A stretch of 30,254 nucleotides of DNA from DATKDU01 sp035512595 (GTDB taxonomy: Bacteria > Planctomycetota > Planctomycetia > Pirellulales > Pirellulaceae): NCBI GenBank assembly GCA_035512595.1, contig DATKDU010000301.1, forward strand, positions 1-30,254, given 5' to 3'. Positions 22,051 through 29,947 of the stretch are shown here, piece after piece (position 1 is the stretch's first letter; every line of letters begins with the position of its first letter). A program made the position numbers and the translations under genes. The notes under the pieces are model-generated. The model searched no databases, had not been told where the DNA came from, and was given only the letters and a program-made list of their open reading frames with translations.

Positions 22051-22542
22051 ATGGACCTGACTGCCGAAGAGATCATGCGCCGCAACGTGCAGACGGTTCC
22101 CGCCGGCATGCCGCTGCCGGAGCTGGAGCGGACCCTTTTGGCGGCGGGTGTTTCCGGCTTTCCGGTGGTGGAGGGCCAGGAGCTGGTCGGCGTCGTGTCG
22201 CGGTCAGACATCATCCGGCAGCTCGATCTGGAACAGCAGACGGCCGAGCAAACGAGCGATTTTTACCGCGATGAGACCGGTTTTCATGAAATCCCGCTGG
22301 AAACCCTCGCCCAGCGAGCCGGCCGCATCGGCGAGCGGATGGCCGAGCTGACCGTCGGCGACGTGATGCACCGCCAGCTCGTCGCCGTCCCGCCGGAGCA
22401 GCCGCTGCGGGCGATTGCCGAGACGATGGTGGACCAGAACATCCACCGCGTGCTGGTGACGCGGGAAGGGAAGCTGCAAGGTGTCATCTCGACGACCGAC
22501 TTTGCGCGGCTGTATGCCCAGGGGAAGCTCAAGCCGGCGTGA
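22051..22542 (+). CDS. CBS-domain pair protein
   Basis: 163 residues made almost entirely of two CBS domains. The first (residues ~1-57) has EEIMRRNVQTVPAGMPLPE and GVSGFPVVEGQELVGVVSRSD. The second (~105-162) has TVGDVMHRQLVAVPPEQPL and IHRVLVTREGKLQGVISTTD. The linker holds a FYRDETGFHEIP stretch. CBS pairs bind adenine nucleotides and act as energy or ligand sensors. No attached catalytic domain is present, so it probably works as a stand-alone regulator. ATG at 22051 is preceded by GGAG eleven nt upstream. The earlier in-frame starts would add a tail unlike CBS proteins. It is convergent with the Mrp operon. Confidence 0.9.
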   Translation: MDLTAEEIMRRNVQTVPAGMPLPELERTLLAAGVSGFPVVEGQELVGVVSRSDIIRQLDLEQQTAEQTSDFYRDETGFHEIPLETLAQRAGRIGERMAELTVGDVMHRQLVAVPPEQPLRAIAETMVDQNIHRVLVTREGKLQGVISTTDFARLYAQGKLKPA

Positions 22543-22713
22543 ATAAAATCTCCGCGTGGCCAAGGTGGCGAGATTTATAACCGCGGATCGACCGGCTCGC
22601 TTTCCAGCGCGAGCAACGTGGCCTTTGGGATCAATAGGCCAAGACAAAGGGGCAATCGGCCTGCTGCGCGGTTCAGCGACGGCCACCCGCGCGACCGTGG
22701 CGCAAATGCCGCC

Positions 22714-23151
22714 TCACGCAGCACCGGCATTGTCATCGGACGGCGTCCCTCGGGCAGCCGCCGTTTCCTTCGAGTCCGTCTGCCCCGACATCGCTGCCGA
22801 GCCTTCCGGGCTCGGGGGCCCTTGCTGGTCCTTCTGGTCGTGCAGCTCGTCACAGAAGGTCCCCTTCCAAAGTGGCACGCCGATAGAGTATGCCGCGCGG
22901 GCAATCACGTGTGCGGCCAGCGGGGCGGTCAGGAACACAAAGGCGGTCACGAGCATACAGCGGGCCGTGATGGCCAACTCACCGAAATGGACCGCGACGG
23001 CAAACAGCATGCAGCCCACCCCCAGCGTGGCCGCCTTCGTGGCAGCCTGCATGCGCATGAACAGGTCGGGCATGCGCACGATTCCGACGCCGGCCAAGAG
23101 CATGAAGGCCCCGCCGATCACCAGCAACAGGCTGCTGAGGACCTCAGTCAT
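22714..23151 (-). CDS. mrpG: Mrp Na+/H+ antiporter subunit G
   Basis: Last gene of the Mrp operon. ATG at 23151 (MTEVLSSLLLVIGGAFMLLA) overlaps the mrpF stop by 8 nt. Three membrane helices are visible, with GIVRMPDLFMRMQAATKAATLG between the first and second, the family signature. The C-terminal ~45 residues (after VPLWKGTFCDELHD) form a hydrophilic, probably disordered tail rich in Asp, Ser, Gln and Pro, longer than in most MrpG. Upstream in-frame codons would add residues overlapping mrpF and are rejected. Confidence 0.93.
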   Translation of the reverse strand: MTEVLSSLLLVIGGAFMLLAGVGIVRMPDLFMRMQAATKAATLGVGCMLFAVAVHFGELAITARCMLVTAFVFLTAPLAAHVIARAAYSIGVPLWKGTFCDELHDQKDQQGPPSPEGSAAMSGQTDSKETAAARGTPSDDNAGAA

Positions 23152-23464
23152 CGCGGGCCCTCCGTTCCAAGTAATGGGCGAAGGCGACGGTCGCCAGAAA
23201 GGCGACCAGAGCCACGACGGTCGCCGCATCCAGCAGAATTGGCTGGTCCGTGGCGATGTCGTAGGCGGCGATAAACCCCACGCTAAGCGTGCCGATGAGG
23301 TCCAGGGCGACCACTCGATCAGGCAGGCTCGGCCCCAGCACGAGGCGCACCAGCGCCAAGAACATGGCCACGCTCGTCATGATGAGCGCCAGGGTCACCG
23401 CTGCATCCGTCAGCGTCATCGTCGAGAGCGGCATCGCCGAGCGCATCATCACCCAGGGCGTCAT
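23144..23464 (-). CDS. mrpF: Mrp Na+/H+ antiporter subunit F
   Basis: 106 residues with three hydrophobic helices. The conserved LVLGPSLPDRVVALDLIGTL (about residues 41-60) is the MrpF hallmark, and its Pro-Asp-Arg is the family core motif. The start overlaps the mrpE stop by 4 nt, so translation is likely coupled. An alternative ATG lies eleven codons in (MPLSTMTLTD); the upstream one is used because of the overlap. Confidence 0.94.
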   Translation of the reverse strand: MTPWVMMRSAMPLSTMTLTDAAVTLALIMTSVAMFLALVRLVLGPSLPDRVVALDLIGTLSVGFIAAYDIATDQPILLDAATVVALVAFLATVAFAHYLERRARDD

Positions 23465-23940
23465 CGCATGACCTCCAACACCCGCCGTTCAATGTCTTCC
23501 TTGATGCCGCGGCGGGCCGCCTCCACGTCGCCGTCGTCGATGTACATCATATGCACGTAGAGTACGCGCCGATCGGGCGAGAGGTCCACGCTCAGCGAAC
23601 CGGGCGTCAGCGTGATGAGATTCGCCAGCGTGGTGATCTCCGCGTCCGTCTTTGCGTCCAGCGGCACGGCCACGACGCCCGGACGCATGTAGTGGGTTGG
23701 GGTCATCACGTCATAGGCCACGCGCAGGTTGGCGCGGATGAGCTGCCACAAGTAGAACAGGGCGAAGAGGGCCACTTGGGGCACCTTGCTGAAGTAGGGC
23801 GAAGGCCCGATCGCTCGCCCGGCGAAGAACAAGATCAAGTACCCCAGACCGAAGCCCAGCACCAGGTTCGTCGGAGTGAACTCCCCGGTGGCCACTCCCC
23901 AGGTCAACGCTAAGAGCAAGTTCCACAGGAACAGCTTCAT
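23461..23940 (-). CDS. mrpE: Mrp Na+/H+ antiporter subunit E
   Basis: 159 residues. Two N-terminal membrane helices (LFLWNLLLALTWGVATGEFT with the FTPTNLVLGFGLGY signature, then QVALFALFYLWQLIRANL) are followed by a cytoplasmic domain with TLANLITLTPGSLSVDLSPD, the MrpE core. It ends with a charged helix (AARRGIKEDIERRVLEVMR). Its length is normal. It overlaps mrpD and mrpF by 4 nt each. MrpE is needed for full activity in characterised Mrp complexes. Confidence 0.95.
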   Translation of the reverse strand: MKLFLWNLLLALTWGVATGEFTPTNLVLGFGLGYLILFFAGRAIGPSPYFSKVPQVALFALFYLWQLIRANLRVAYDVMTPTHYMRPGVVAVPLDAKTDAEITTLANLITLTPGSLSVDLSPDRRVLYVHMMYIDDGDVEAARRGIKEDIERRVLEVMR

Positions 23941-25478
23941 GACGGATCTCCCAGCACGGCGCGAATGTACGTCTCAGGGTTGGCGAGCTGATCGGCCGCC
24001 CGCAGCGCCAGGCCGAAAACGCCTTCGGCCGCCAGGCCAATGACCACGGTGCAGAGCGCCAGGGCAGCGATGGGAGCCAATAGTGCCGTGCGTGCTGAAG
24101 CGGTTTGCGGCGGTTGCATTTCCGTTGCCTGCGTCCCGGAAGACAGCGGTTTCCAAAACGCCTCCGCCCAAATCTTGGTCATGGAGAAGAGCGTGAGCAG
24201 TCCGACCACCAGGGCGGTGGCCACGATGGCGTACTGCTGCATTTCAAGCCCCGCTTTCACCAAGGCCAGCTTGGCGAAAAAACCGGACAGCGGCGGCATG
24301 CCCGCCAGCGAGAGGGCGGGAACGAGAAACAAGACCGCCAGCAGTCGGTGATCGGAGTACAACCCGCCCAGCCGCGCCAGCTCGAAGCTGCCGCACAGCC
24401 GCTGAGCGACCCCGCTGACCAGGAACAGGTTCGTCTTCACGACGATGTGATGCACGATGTAGAAGACCGACCCGGCCAGCGCCAGCGATTTGAGCGCGGG
24501 GTCGGATGTCAGGCCGAACAGCCCCAGCCCCATGAGCATGTAGCCGATCTGGCTGATGATATGGAACGAGAGAATGCGGCGGAACTCGTGCTGCGCGGCG
24601 GCGCCCAGCACGCCGGTGACCATCGTCAGCCCGGCAACGATCAGGATCAGCGCGTGGGTGTAAGCTGTCTCTTGCGTGAACAGCAGGGTAAATACGCGGA
24701 TCAGCGCGTACACGCCGACCTTGCTCAGCAGGCCGGCGAAGATGGCGGAAACGGCGACCGGCGGCGTGTGATAGGATGCCGGCAGCCAGAAGAAAAGCGG
24801 GAAAGCTGCGGCCTTGATGCCAAACGCGATCAGAAACAGCATTGCCAACGTCGTGACCAGGCCGGCCTCAGCGCTCTGCCCCCTGAGCTTGTCGGCCAGG
24901 TCGGCCATGTTGAGCGTGCCCGCTACGCCGTACACGATTCCCACGGCCGCAAGGAACACCGCCGAGGCCACCAGGTTGAGCGCGACGTACTTAATCGCGC
25001 CGCGGAGTTGGGCCTTCTCCCCACCCAGCGCCAAGAGTACGAATGAGGCCATCAGCATGACCTCGAACCACACATACAAGTTGAACAGGTCGCCCGTCAG
25101 GAACGCTCCGCAGACGCCCATCAGCAGGATGTGCAGCAGCGGATAATAGCCGAACGCTTCACGCGGGGGGTCAATGTCGGTCAGCGAGTACACGGCCACG
25201 GCCAGTCCCATCAGGCCGGCAACGACTACCATCGTGGCACTGAACAGGTCCGCCACCAGGGTGATCCCGTAGGGGGCGGGCCACGCGCCGATCTGCGTCG
25301 CCTGGATTCGCTCGCTGGAGGCGACGAAGATCAAGAGCGCGGCGCCGGCCCCCAGCAATGCGAGTGTCCCGATGATCGCCAGCAGCCGCTGAACGCGGAC
25401 GCGGCGCGGGACCAGCAGCGAGACGGCCGCGGCCATCAGGGGCACGAGCAAGGGCAACGGCAGGAGCAAGTCCTTCAT
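23937..25478 (-). CDS. mrpD: Mrp Na+/H+ antiporter subunit D
   Basis: 513-residue antiporter-like membrane protein related to complex I NuoL/M/N. Charged residues typical of the ion path are present. E139 lies in LYVWFEVMLMASFVLLALGG. K222 lies in FGIKAAAFPLFFWLPASYHTP and K253 in LLSKVGVYALIRV. These compare with E137 and K219 in B. subtilis MrpD. About 14 hydrophobic segments are visible. It starts 4 nt inside mrpC, with a clean N-terminal MKDLLLPLPLLVPLM. Confidence 0.96.
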   Translation of the reverse strand: MKDLLLPLPLLVPLMAAAVSLLVPRRVRVQRLLAIIGTLALLGAGAALLIFVASSERIQATQIGAWPAPYGITLVADLFSATMVVVAGLMGLAVAVYSLTDIDPPREAFGYYPLLHILLMGVCGAFLTGDLFNLYVWFEVMLMASFVLLALGGEKAQLRGAIKYVALNLVASAVFLAAVGIVYGVAGTLNMADLADKLRGQSAEAGLVTTLAMLFLIAFGIKAAAFPLFFWLPASYHTPPVAVSAIFAGLLSKVGVYALIRVFTLLFTQETAYTHALILIVAGLTMVTGVLGAAAQHEFRRILSFHIISQIGYMLMGLGLFGLTSDPALKSLALAGSVFYIVHHIVVKTNLFLVSGVAQRLCGSFELARLGGLYSDHRLLAVLFLVPALSLAGMPPLSGFFAKLALVKAGLEMQQYAIVATALVVGLLTLFSMTKIWAEAFWKPLSSGTQATEMQPPQTASARTALLAPIAALALCTVVIGLAAEGVFGLALRAADQLANPETYIRAVLGDPS

Positions 25479-25822
25479 ACTTCATCCACTCTCAGATCAT
25501 CCGAGTCGTCCGTGCCTACGGTTTGATAGGTTCGGTGAAACAGCACCAGCGCGAACGCGAGGACTCCGAAACTGATGACGATGGCCGTCAGGATCAGCGC
25601 CTGCGGCAGCGGGTCGGCAAAGCCTGCCGGCGGCTGCGAGGCGCCCGGCGCCACGATCGGCGGCTGGGCGCCGCTGGGCTTGCCCGCGACGAAGATCAGC
25701 AAATTCGCGCCGTGGGCTATCAGGACCAGCCCCAGGATCAGCTTGAACAAACTGCGCCGCAGCATCATGTAGGTCCCCGCCGCGTACAGGCAGCCGATGG
25801 TAACGGCCAAGACGATGGTCAT
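25475..25822 (-). CDS. mrpC: Mrp Na+/H+ antiporter subunit C
   Basis: 115 residues and three membrane helices, homologous to complex I NuoK. The family core LILGLVLIAHGANLLIFVAG is clear around residues 31-50. A proline-rich loop (QPPIVAPGASQPPAG) follows. Next is the conserved DPLPQALILTAIVISFGVLA, which matches NuoK/MrpC helix 3. It overlaps mrpB and mrpD by 4 nt. Confidence 0.95.
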   Translation of the reverse strand: MTIVLAVTIGCLYAAGTYMMLRRSLFKLILGLVLIAHGANLLIFVAGKPSGAQPPIVAPGASQPPAGFADPLPQALILTAIVISFGVLAFALVLFHRTYQTVGTDDSDDLRVDEV

Positions 25823-26244
25823 TGCTGTTCCTCCGCCAGGGGCAGGATGATGGTCAGCGTCACGCCCAGCACGACCAGGTAGACCCCCGCGTCAAACACC
25901 AGCGGCGTGCCCAGGTGCAGCGTGCCGAAGCCCGGCAGCGTGACGATCGTCCACAGGTCACGGTGGGCGAGAAACGGTTTCCCCAAGACCAGGCTCAAGA
26001 GGCCGCTGCCGACTGCCGCCAGCAGCCCTGTGCCAATCAGCGAGCGGGGATCGACCCGCAGCGATTGCCGCGCGCTGGGCACGCCGAAGGCCAACGCATA
26101 CAGCGCGAATGCCGAGGCAGCGACCAGGCCTCCGGCGAAGCCGCCTCCTGGCTCGTTGTGCCCACGAAACAGGAGGAACACCGAAAACAGCAAGAGCAGC
26201 GGCAGCATGAACCGCGTGGCCGTGCGGAGGATGAGGGAGCTCAT
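25819..26244 (-). CDS. mrpB: Mrp Na+/H+ antiporter subunit B
   Basis: 141 residues with about four hydrophobic helices. Conserved MnhB features are FSVFLLFRGHNEPGGGFAGG near residues 20-39, the PGGGFAGG motif, and a C-terminal LVFDAGVYLVVLGVTLTI segment. It corresponds to the MnhB/MrpB subunit, which follows the fused MrpA. It overlaps mrpA and mrpC by 4 nt. Confidence 0.95.
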   Translation of the reverse strand: MSSLILRTATRFMLPLLLLFSVFLLFRGHNEPGGGFAGGLVAASAFALYALAFGVPSARQSLRVDPRSLIGTGLLAAVGSGLLSLVLGKPFLAHRDLWTIVTLPGFGTLHLGTPLVFDAGVYLVVLGVTLTIILPLAEEQQ

Positions 26245-28580
26245 CGGGGTTGCCTCCGTTCCGGCCGGAGGTGGAGGAGTGCATAAACGCCGATCGCGGC
26301 CACCGCCAGCACAGTGATCTCACCCAGCGTGTCCAGGCCGCGGAAATCAACCAGGATCACGTTGACGATGTTCCTGCCGTGGGCGTCCGGCACACTCCGC
26401 TCGGCATAGTAGCCGGAGACGCTTGGGTACCAATCCGCGCTGGCGGTCACTAGAACGAGGACCGTCATCAGGGCGCCCACGGCGATGGCCACTGTGGCAT
26501 CACGCAGGCGGGCCGTAGGGCGCGAGAACGGTTCGCTGGGAGACAGATAGTAGAACACGAGCACAAACAAGATCACCGTCAACGTTTCGACCAGGAATTG
26601 CGTCATGGCCAGGTCCGGAGCTCCGAAGAGCACAAACAGTAACGCAACGCCGTATCCAACCACCCCCAATGCCACGATCGCTCTCATGCGGGACCGGGCC
26701 AGGATCGTCGCCAGGACCGCCAGCGCAATCAGCCCCGACACGAGCGACGCCTCATGAAGCGCCCCGTCGAACCAGTCTTCGCGCCGCGGCAGCTCCACGC
26801 GCCGCAGCAGGGTGTATCCCACGAGTCCGACCGTCGTGACCAGAATCGTCAACAGGTACAATCGCAAGTAACCGCTCTGGAGCAGCCGGGTCTGAACCGC
26901 AGCGACAACATTGAGGCCCTTGAGCCCCAACTCGTACCATCCGGCCGGTCCCCAGCGCGAAAGACTCTTCCCCCAGCCCAAGAGCCAGCGAAGGGGCAAC
27001 CGCGCGACGTAGACGCTCACGCCGGCCAGGACGGTCAGCGCGCTGAGCGCCAGCGTCAGGTTCCAACCATGCCACAAGGCCAAACCCAAAGACGCCACTT
27101 CCTTGCGGCCCAACACATTGGCGGCCGCGGGCGCCAGAAGCGACGAGTCCACCGACCCGGGCGCCAAGCCCAGGACCAGGCCCACCACCGCCAGGATCAT
27201 CGAGCCCAGCCACAGGCTGATCGGCGCTTCGTGGGCGTGCTTGGGCAATTCGGTTCGCTGACCCACAAACGGCCTGGCGCCGACGATCCCGGCGATGGCC
27301 ACAAACAGCAGTCCGCCCAGCATGACCGCTCCGGTGGCCAGCCACGGGGGCCCATGATGGAGAGAGGCTTCTACCGCGGCTTCCTTGCCGACAAACCCAA
27401 ACAGCGGCGGCAGACCGGCCATCGAGCAGGCCGCCAGCGCGGCGGCAGTCGCCGTCCAGGGCATCGCTTTGCGCAGCCCGCCAAGCTGATCCACGTTGCG
27501 CGTGCCCGTCTCGTGGTCGATCGCGCCGGCGACGAGGAACAGCGCCCCCTTGTACAGCGCGTGCCCCAACAGAAATGCCATCGCCGCAGCCACGGCCGCG
27601 GGCGAACCCAGACCCAGCAGCATCGTGAGCATCCCCAGCGCGCTGACCGTCGAATAAGCCAGGATTCGCTTGAGGTCGGTCTCCTGGATAGCCAGAAATC
27701 CGCCGATCAGCAGCGTGGCCAGGCCTGGGGCCATCACGCCCCAAGTCCAGGCTTCCGTGCCGGCCAGCACGGGGCTGAGCCGCGCCAGCAGGTAGACGCC
27801 CGCCTTGACCATCGTGGCCGAGTGCAGGTAGGCGCTTACCGGCGTGGGGGCCTCCATCGCGCTGGGCAGCCAGAAGTGGAAGGGGAATTGGGCCGACTTC
27901 GTCAGCGCGCCCCCGAGAATCAGCAGCAGCGCCGGCAGGTACAGCGCGTGCCCGGCGACCGATTCCTTGCCCAGCGTTCGCAGCGTCGATATCTCCAGGC
28001 TCGCGGCCGCCGGCAGGCCAAGGTCCTGCCCGATCTGACCCAACAGGAGCAGCCCTGCCAGGAGCGCCAGGCCGCCGGCGCCGGTCACAAGCAACGCCTG
28101 CAAGGCAGCGGAGCGCGCCTCGGGGCGCTCGTGGTCGAAGCCGATCAGGAGATACGAAGTAATGCTCGTCAGTTCCCAAAACACGAACATCGTCAAGGCG
28201 TTGTCGGCCAGCACCAGGCCGAGCATGGACGCCATGAAGGCCATGAGAAACGCAAAGAAACGTCCGAGCTGCCGGTGACCGGCCAGATAACCGCCGGCAT
28301 AGATCAGAACCAGCGCCCCGACGCCCGTGATCAAGACCGCCATCGTCAGACTCAGGCCATCCAGATGGAAGGAGAACCTAACGCCAAGGCTCGGCACCCA
28401 CGGATAACTGACCGAAAGGCCATGCGGTGCGATGCTCCCGAGTTGCCCCGCAAGGTAAGCCAGCAGGCCCAGCGGCACCGCGGCCAACACCCAGCCGGCG
28501 GCTCCCCGCGCAATTCGAACCAGCCACGGAGCCACCGCGGCCGCGACAAATCCGGCCAGGACTACGGCGATCAGCCCCAT
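26241..28580 (-). CDS. mrpA: Mrp Na+/H+ antiporter subunit A
   Basis: Largest subunit (779 residues), a NuoL-like antiporter module with a C-terminal MrpA-specific extension (DUF4040/MbhD-like and MbhE-like segments after ~residue 600). Key charged residues are E136 in MFVFWELTSITSYLLIGF, and K228 in TKSAQFPFHFWLPS followed by EAPTPVSAYLHSATMVKAG with H253 and K259. These fit known Mrp/complex I antiporter modules. The C-terminus has FGAPDLAMTQFLVETLTVIL, another MrpA hallmark. ATG at 28580 has GAGGT seven nt upstream. It is the first structural gene of a seven-gene operon in the standard A-B-C-D-E-F-G order, all overlapping. The complex exchanges Na+ for H+ across the cytoplasmic membrane. 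Confidence 0.97.
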   Translation of the reverse strand: MGLIAVVLAGFVAAAVAPWLVRIARGAAGWVLAAVPLGLLAYLAGQLGSIAPHGLSVSYPWVPSLGVRFSFHLDGLSLTMAVLITGVGALVLIYAGGYLAGHRQLGRFFAFLMAFMASMLGLVLADNALTMFVFWELTSITSYLLIGFDHERPEARSAALQALLVTGAGGLALLAGLLLLGQIGQDLGLPAAASLEISTLRTLGKESVAGHALYLPALLLILGGALTKSAQFPFHFWLPSAMEAPTPVSAYLHSATMVKAGVYLLARLSPVLAGTEAWTWGVMAPGLATLLIGGFLAIQETDLKRILAYSTVSALGMLTMLLGLGSPAAVAAAMAFLLGHALYKGALFLVAGAIDHETGTRNVDQLGGLRKAMPWTATAAALAACSMAGLPPLFGFVGKEAAVEASLHHGPPWLATGAVMLGGLLFVAIAGIVGARPFVGQRTELPKHAHEAPISLWLGSMILAVVGLVLGLAPGSVDSSLLAPAAANVLGRKEVASLGLALWHGWNLTLALSALTVLAGVSVYVARLPLRWLLGWGKSLSRWGPAGWYELGLKGLNVVAAVQTRLLQSGYLRLYLLTILVTTVGLVGYTLLRRVELPRREDWFDGALHEASLVSGLIALAVLATILARSRMRAIVALGVVGYGVALLFVLFGAPDLAMTQFLVETLTVILFVLVFYYLSPSEPFSRPTARLRDATVAIAVGALMTVLVLVTASADWYPSVSGYYAERSVPDAHGRNIVNVILVDFRGLDTLGEITVLAVAAIGVYALLHLRPERRQPR

Positions 28581-28717
28581 CGATTGACCTCAAGAGGCGC
28601 TGCGCCCGAGTCATCGTAGTCTTCGGCGATGACTTTGCACCGACTTTCCTCCCACTCCAGTCGTGTGATAAACACGGGCTCGAGCGACCTCGTTCCCGAG
28701 GCCAGCTTAAGGAACAT
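28571..28717 (-). CDS. Candidate 48-residue ORF overlapping the mrpA start
   Basis: ATG at 28717 has GGAG eight nt upstream and opens a 48-codon frame beginning MFLKLASGTRSLEPVFITRL and ending APLEVNRWG. Its TGA overlaps the first codons of mrpA (10-nt overlap), an arrangement typical of translational coupling. The frame also stays open ~12 codons upstream. The composition is acidic and soluble with no membrane segment. It resembles no family I know. It may be a leader peptide or small regulator for mrp, or a remnant of a larger gene. Confidence 0.4.
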   Translation of the reverse strand: MFLKLASGTRSLEPVFITRLEWEESRCKVIAEDYDDSGAAPLEVNRWG

Positions 28718-28779
28718 CAGAATGACTCCATCGCCGGATCGGCGTTGGCGAAACTAGCATTTACGTCCGGCACCGGCTT

Positions 28780-29075
28780 TTATTTAACGGCGTACGTCCT
28801 CGATTGCAACCATCTCTCATCAACCGGGATGACGTACTGCTCCAACGCGTACGCTTCCCCGGCCGGATCGCGATGCTTGCGGACGAGTCCGACCGGATCG
28901 ACTTCGACCAGCAGTGCCGCGGTGCAGGGCGATTCGTCGGCTCGCGGGTAGAAGACGTGGGCCTTGCCGAACGCCAGATCGAAGGCGTGGACGCGCGCGG
29001 GGTTCTTGTGGAGCAGGTAGCCCAGATCCCAGATCAGTGGCCGGGGGCGTGCGTGGTGGAAAGGGTGAGGAGCAT
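28780..29075 (-). pseudogene. hen1: Broken N-terminal fragment of Hen1 (3'-terminal RNA ribose 2'-O-methyltransferase)
   Basis: Bacterial Hen1 works with Pnkp in RNA repair. Here a start MLLTLSTTHAPGH runs into TGA after 13 codons. Two nucleotides' worth of net shift later the Hen1 sequence resumes: DLGYLLHKNPARVHAFDLAF, then GKAHVFYPRADESPCTAALL and VEVDPVGLV with ALEQYV. This matches the Hen1 N-terminal domain from memory (LGYLLHKNP, FGKAHVFYP, TAALLLDVDPVGL). The break combines an apparent extra G near 29037-29045 with a 7-bp tandem duplication CCCAGAT at 29021-29034. After QYV the similarity stops, and TAA follows at 28782-28780. The ligase-like and methyltransferase parts are absent, and no pnkp is nearby. 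Confidence 0.8.
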
Positions 29076-29131
29076 CGTGCTCAAAAGGAGCGGTGCAACT
29101 TACCGCGGGTTCGCGGCCTTAGTCCGGGAAA

Positions 29132-29911
29132 TCACCCGGCGACGCGCCGCACCAGCGACTGTGCCCAAGCGGCATCCGATTCCGAAAGCGGCGTATCGAG
29201 CGGGGCGGCATAATTGACCGACAGTTGATACCGCGCGCGGTCATATACCGTGTTGAAAACCTGCTGCAAATCGACCTCCACCTCTGGCTCTCCCTTTTTC
29301 AGCGGAATGGGAATGGCAGGCAGCGGCTGCCGCAAGGTCCACCGGAATACGTCGGCGCGCGGCCGCTTGTGGCCGCGGCTCACGATGGCGTAATAGTCAC
29401 CTGGCGGCATTTTTCGCATGGGAAGCCGCTGGCCTCCCCGCAGCAGGTCCAGCTCCACCAGATTCGTGCGGCTCTGCAGACCCTCCTCGCGCTTGGCGAG
29501 ATACTGCCCGCGGCCGTCGCTGCTGGACCGTTTGTTGGCCGGCGAAAGAGTTTCGATCACCGTGACAACCTCCATCGTCTCCCGCTCGCGGATGACGAGA
29601 AAAGTTTCGCGACGTTCCTGGGGCATCGGCAAGATGCACTCGACCGGTTCAATTGCCGCTCTGGCCTTGGGCTCCGCCACCGCAATCGGCGTCGGGTCAC
29701 CTGACGCCAGCACGGCCACATCGCCCCAGCGCACCTGATCATCGTTGCCCAATCCATGCTCCACGTAGACCCGTCGCTCGACCCGCACGATATAGCGAGG
29801 TTCCACGCCTGGTGCCAACTCCTCGCGCATGACTGTGTTGAACGTGGCGTGAAAGTCCTCCCACTCTTGGTCTTCCAAGAATGGATCCATGCCCGGAAAT
29901 GGCGACGGCAT
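29132..29911 (-). CDS. DUF4058 family protein
   Basis: 259 residues from ATG 29911 with GAGGAG seven nt upstream. The start MPSPFPGMDPFLEDQEWEDF is the typical DUF4058 N-terminus (MPSPFPGMDPYLE in most members). Further family features are the EPKARAAIEPVE region, then VVTVIETLSPANKR, and a QYLAKREEGLQSRTNLVELDLLR block. The Asp/Glu/Lys arrangement (VIETLSPANK...) resembles the PD-(D/E)XK nuclease fold, but the family function is unproven. A seven-residue upstream extension (from 29932) is less likely. Members are frequent in planctomycetes and cyanobacteria. Confidence 0.9.
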   Translation of the reverse strand: MPSPFPGMDPFLEDQEWEDFHATFNTVMREELAPGVEPRYIVRVERRVYVEHGLGNDDQVRWGDVAVLASGDPTPIAVAEPKARAAIEPVECILPMPQERRETFLVIRERETMEVVTVIETLSPANKRSSSDGRGQYLAKREEGLQSRTNLVELDLLRGGQRLPMRKMPPGDYYAIVSRGHKRPRADVFRWTLRQPLPAIPIPLKKGEPEVEVDLQQVFNTVYDRARYQLSVNYAAPLDTPLSESDAAWAQSLVRRVAG

Positions 29912-29947
29912 ATCGGTACTCCTCGTAGGCACTGATATTATAGCCCG

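Noticed and set aside
22548..22577. AAATCTC/GAGATTT stem between the CBS gene and mrpG as a terminator
   Set aside because: The 7-bp AT-rich stem encloses a long unpaired loop and has no T-run; too weak to call.
28804..29217. Plus-strand open frame of 137 codons over the hen1 remnant
   Set aside because: Its translation has no recognisable features, while the opposite strand encodes clear Hen1 sequence; it is an antisense shadow.
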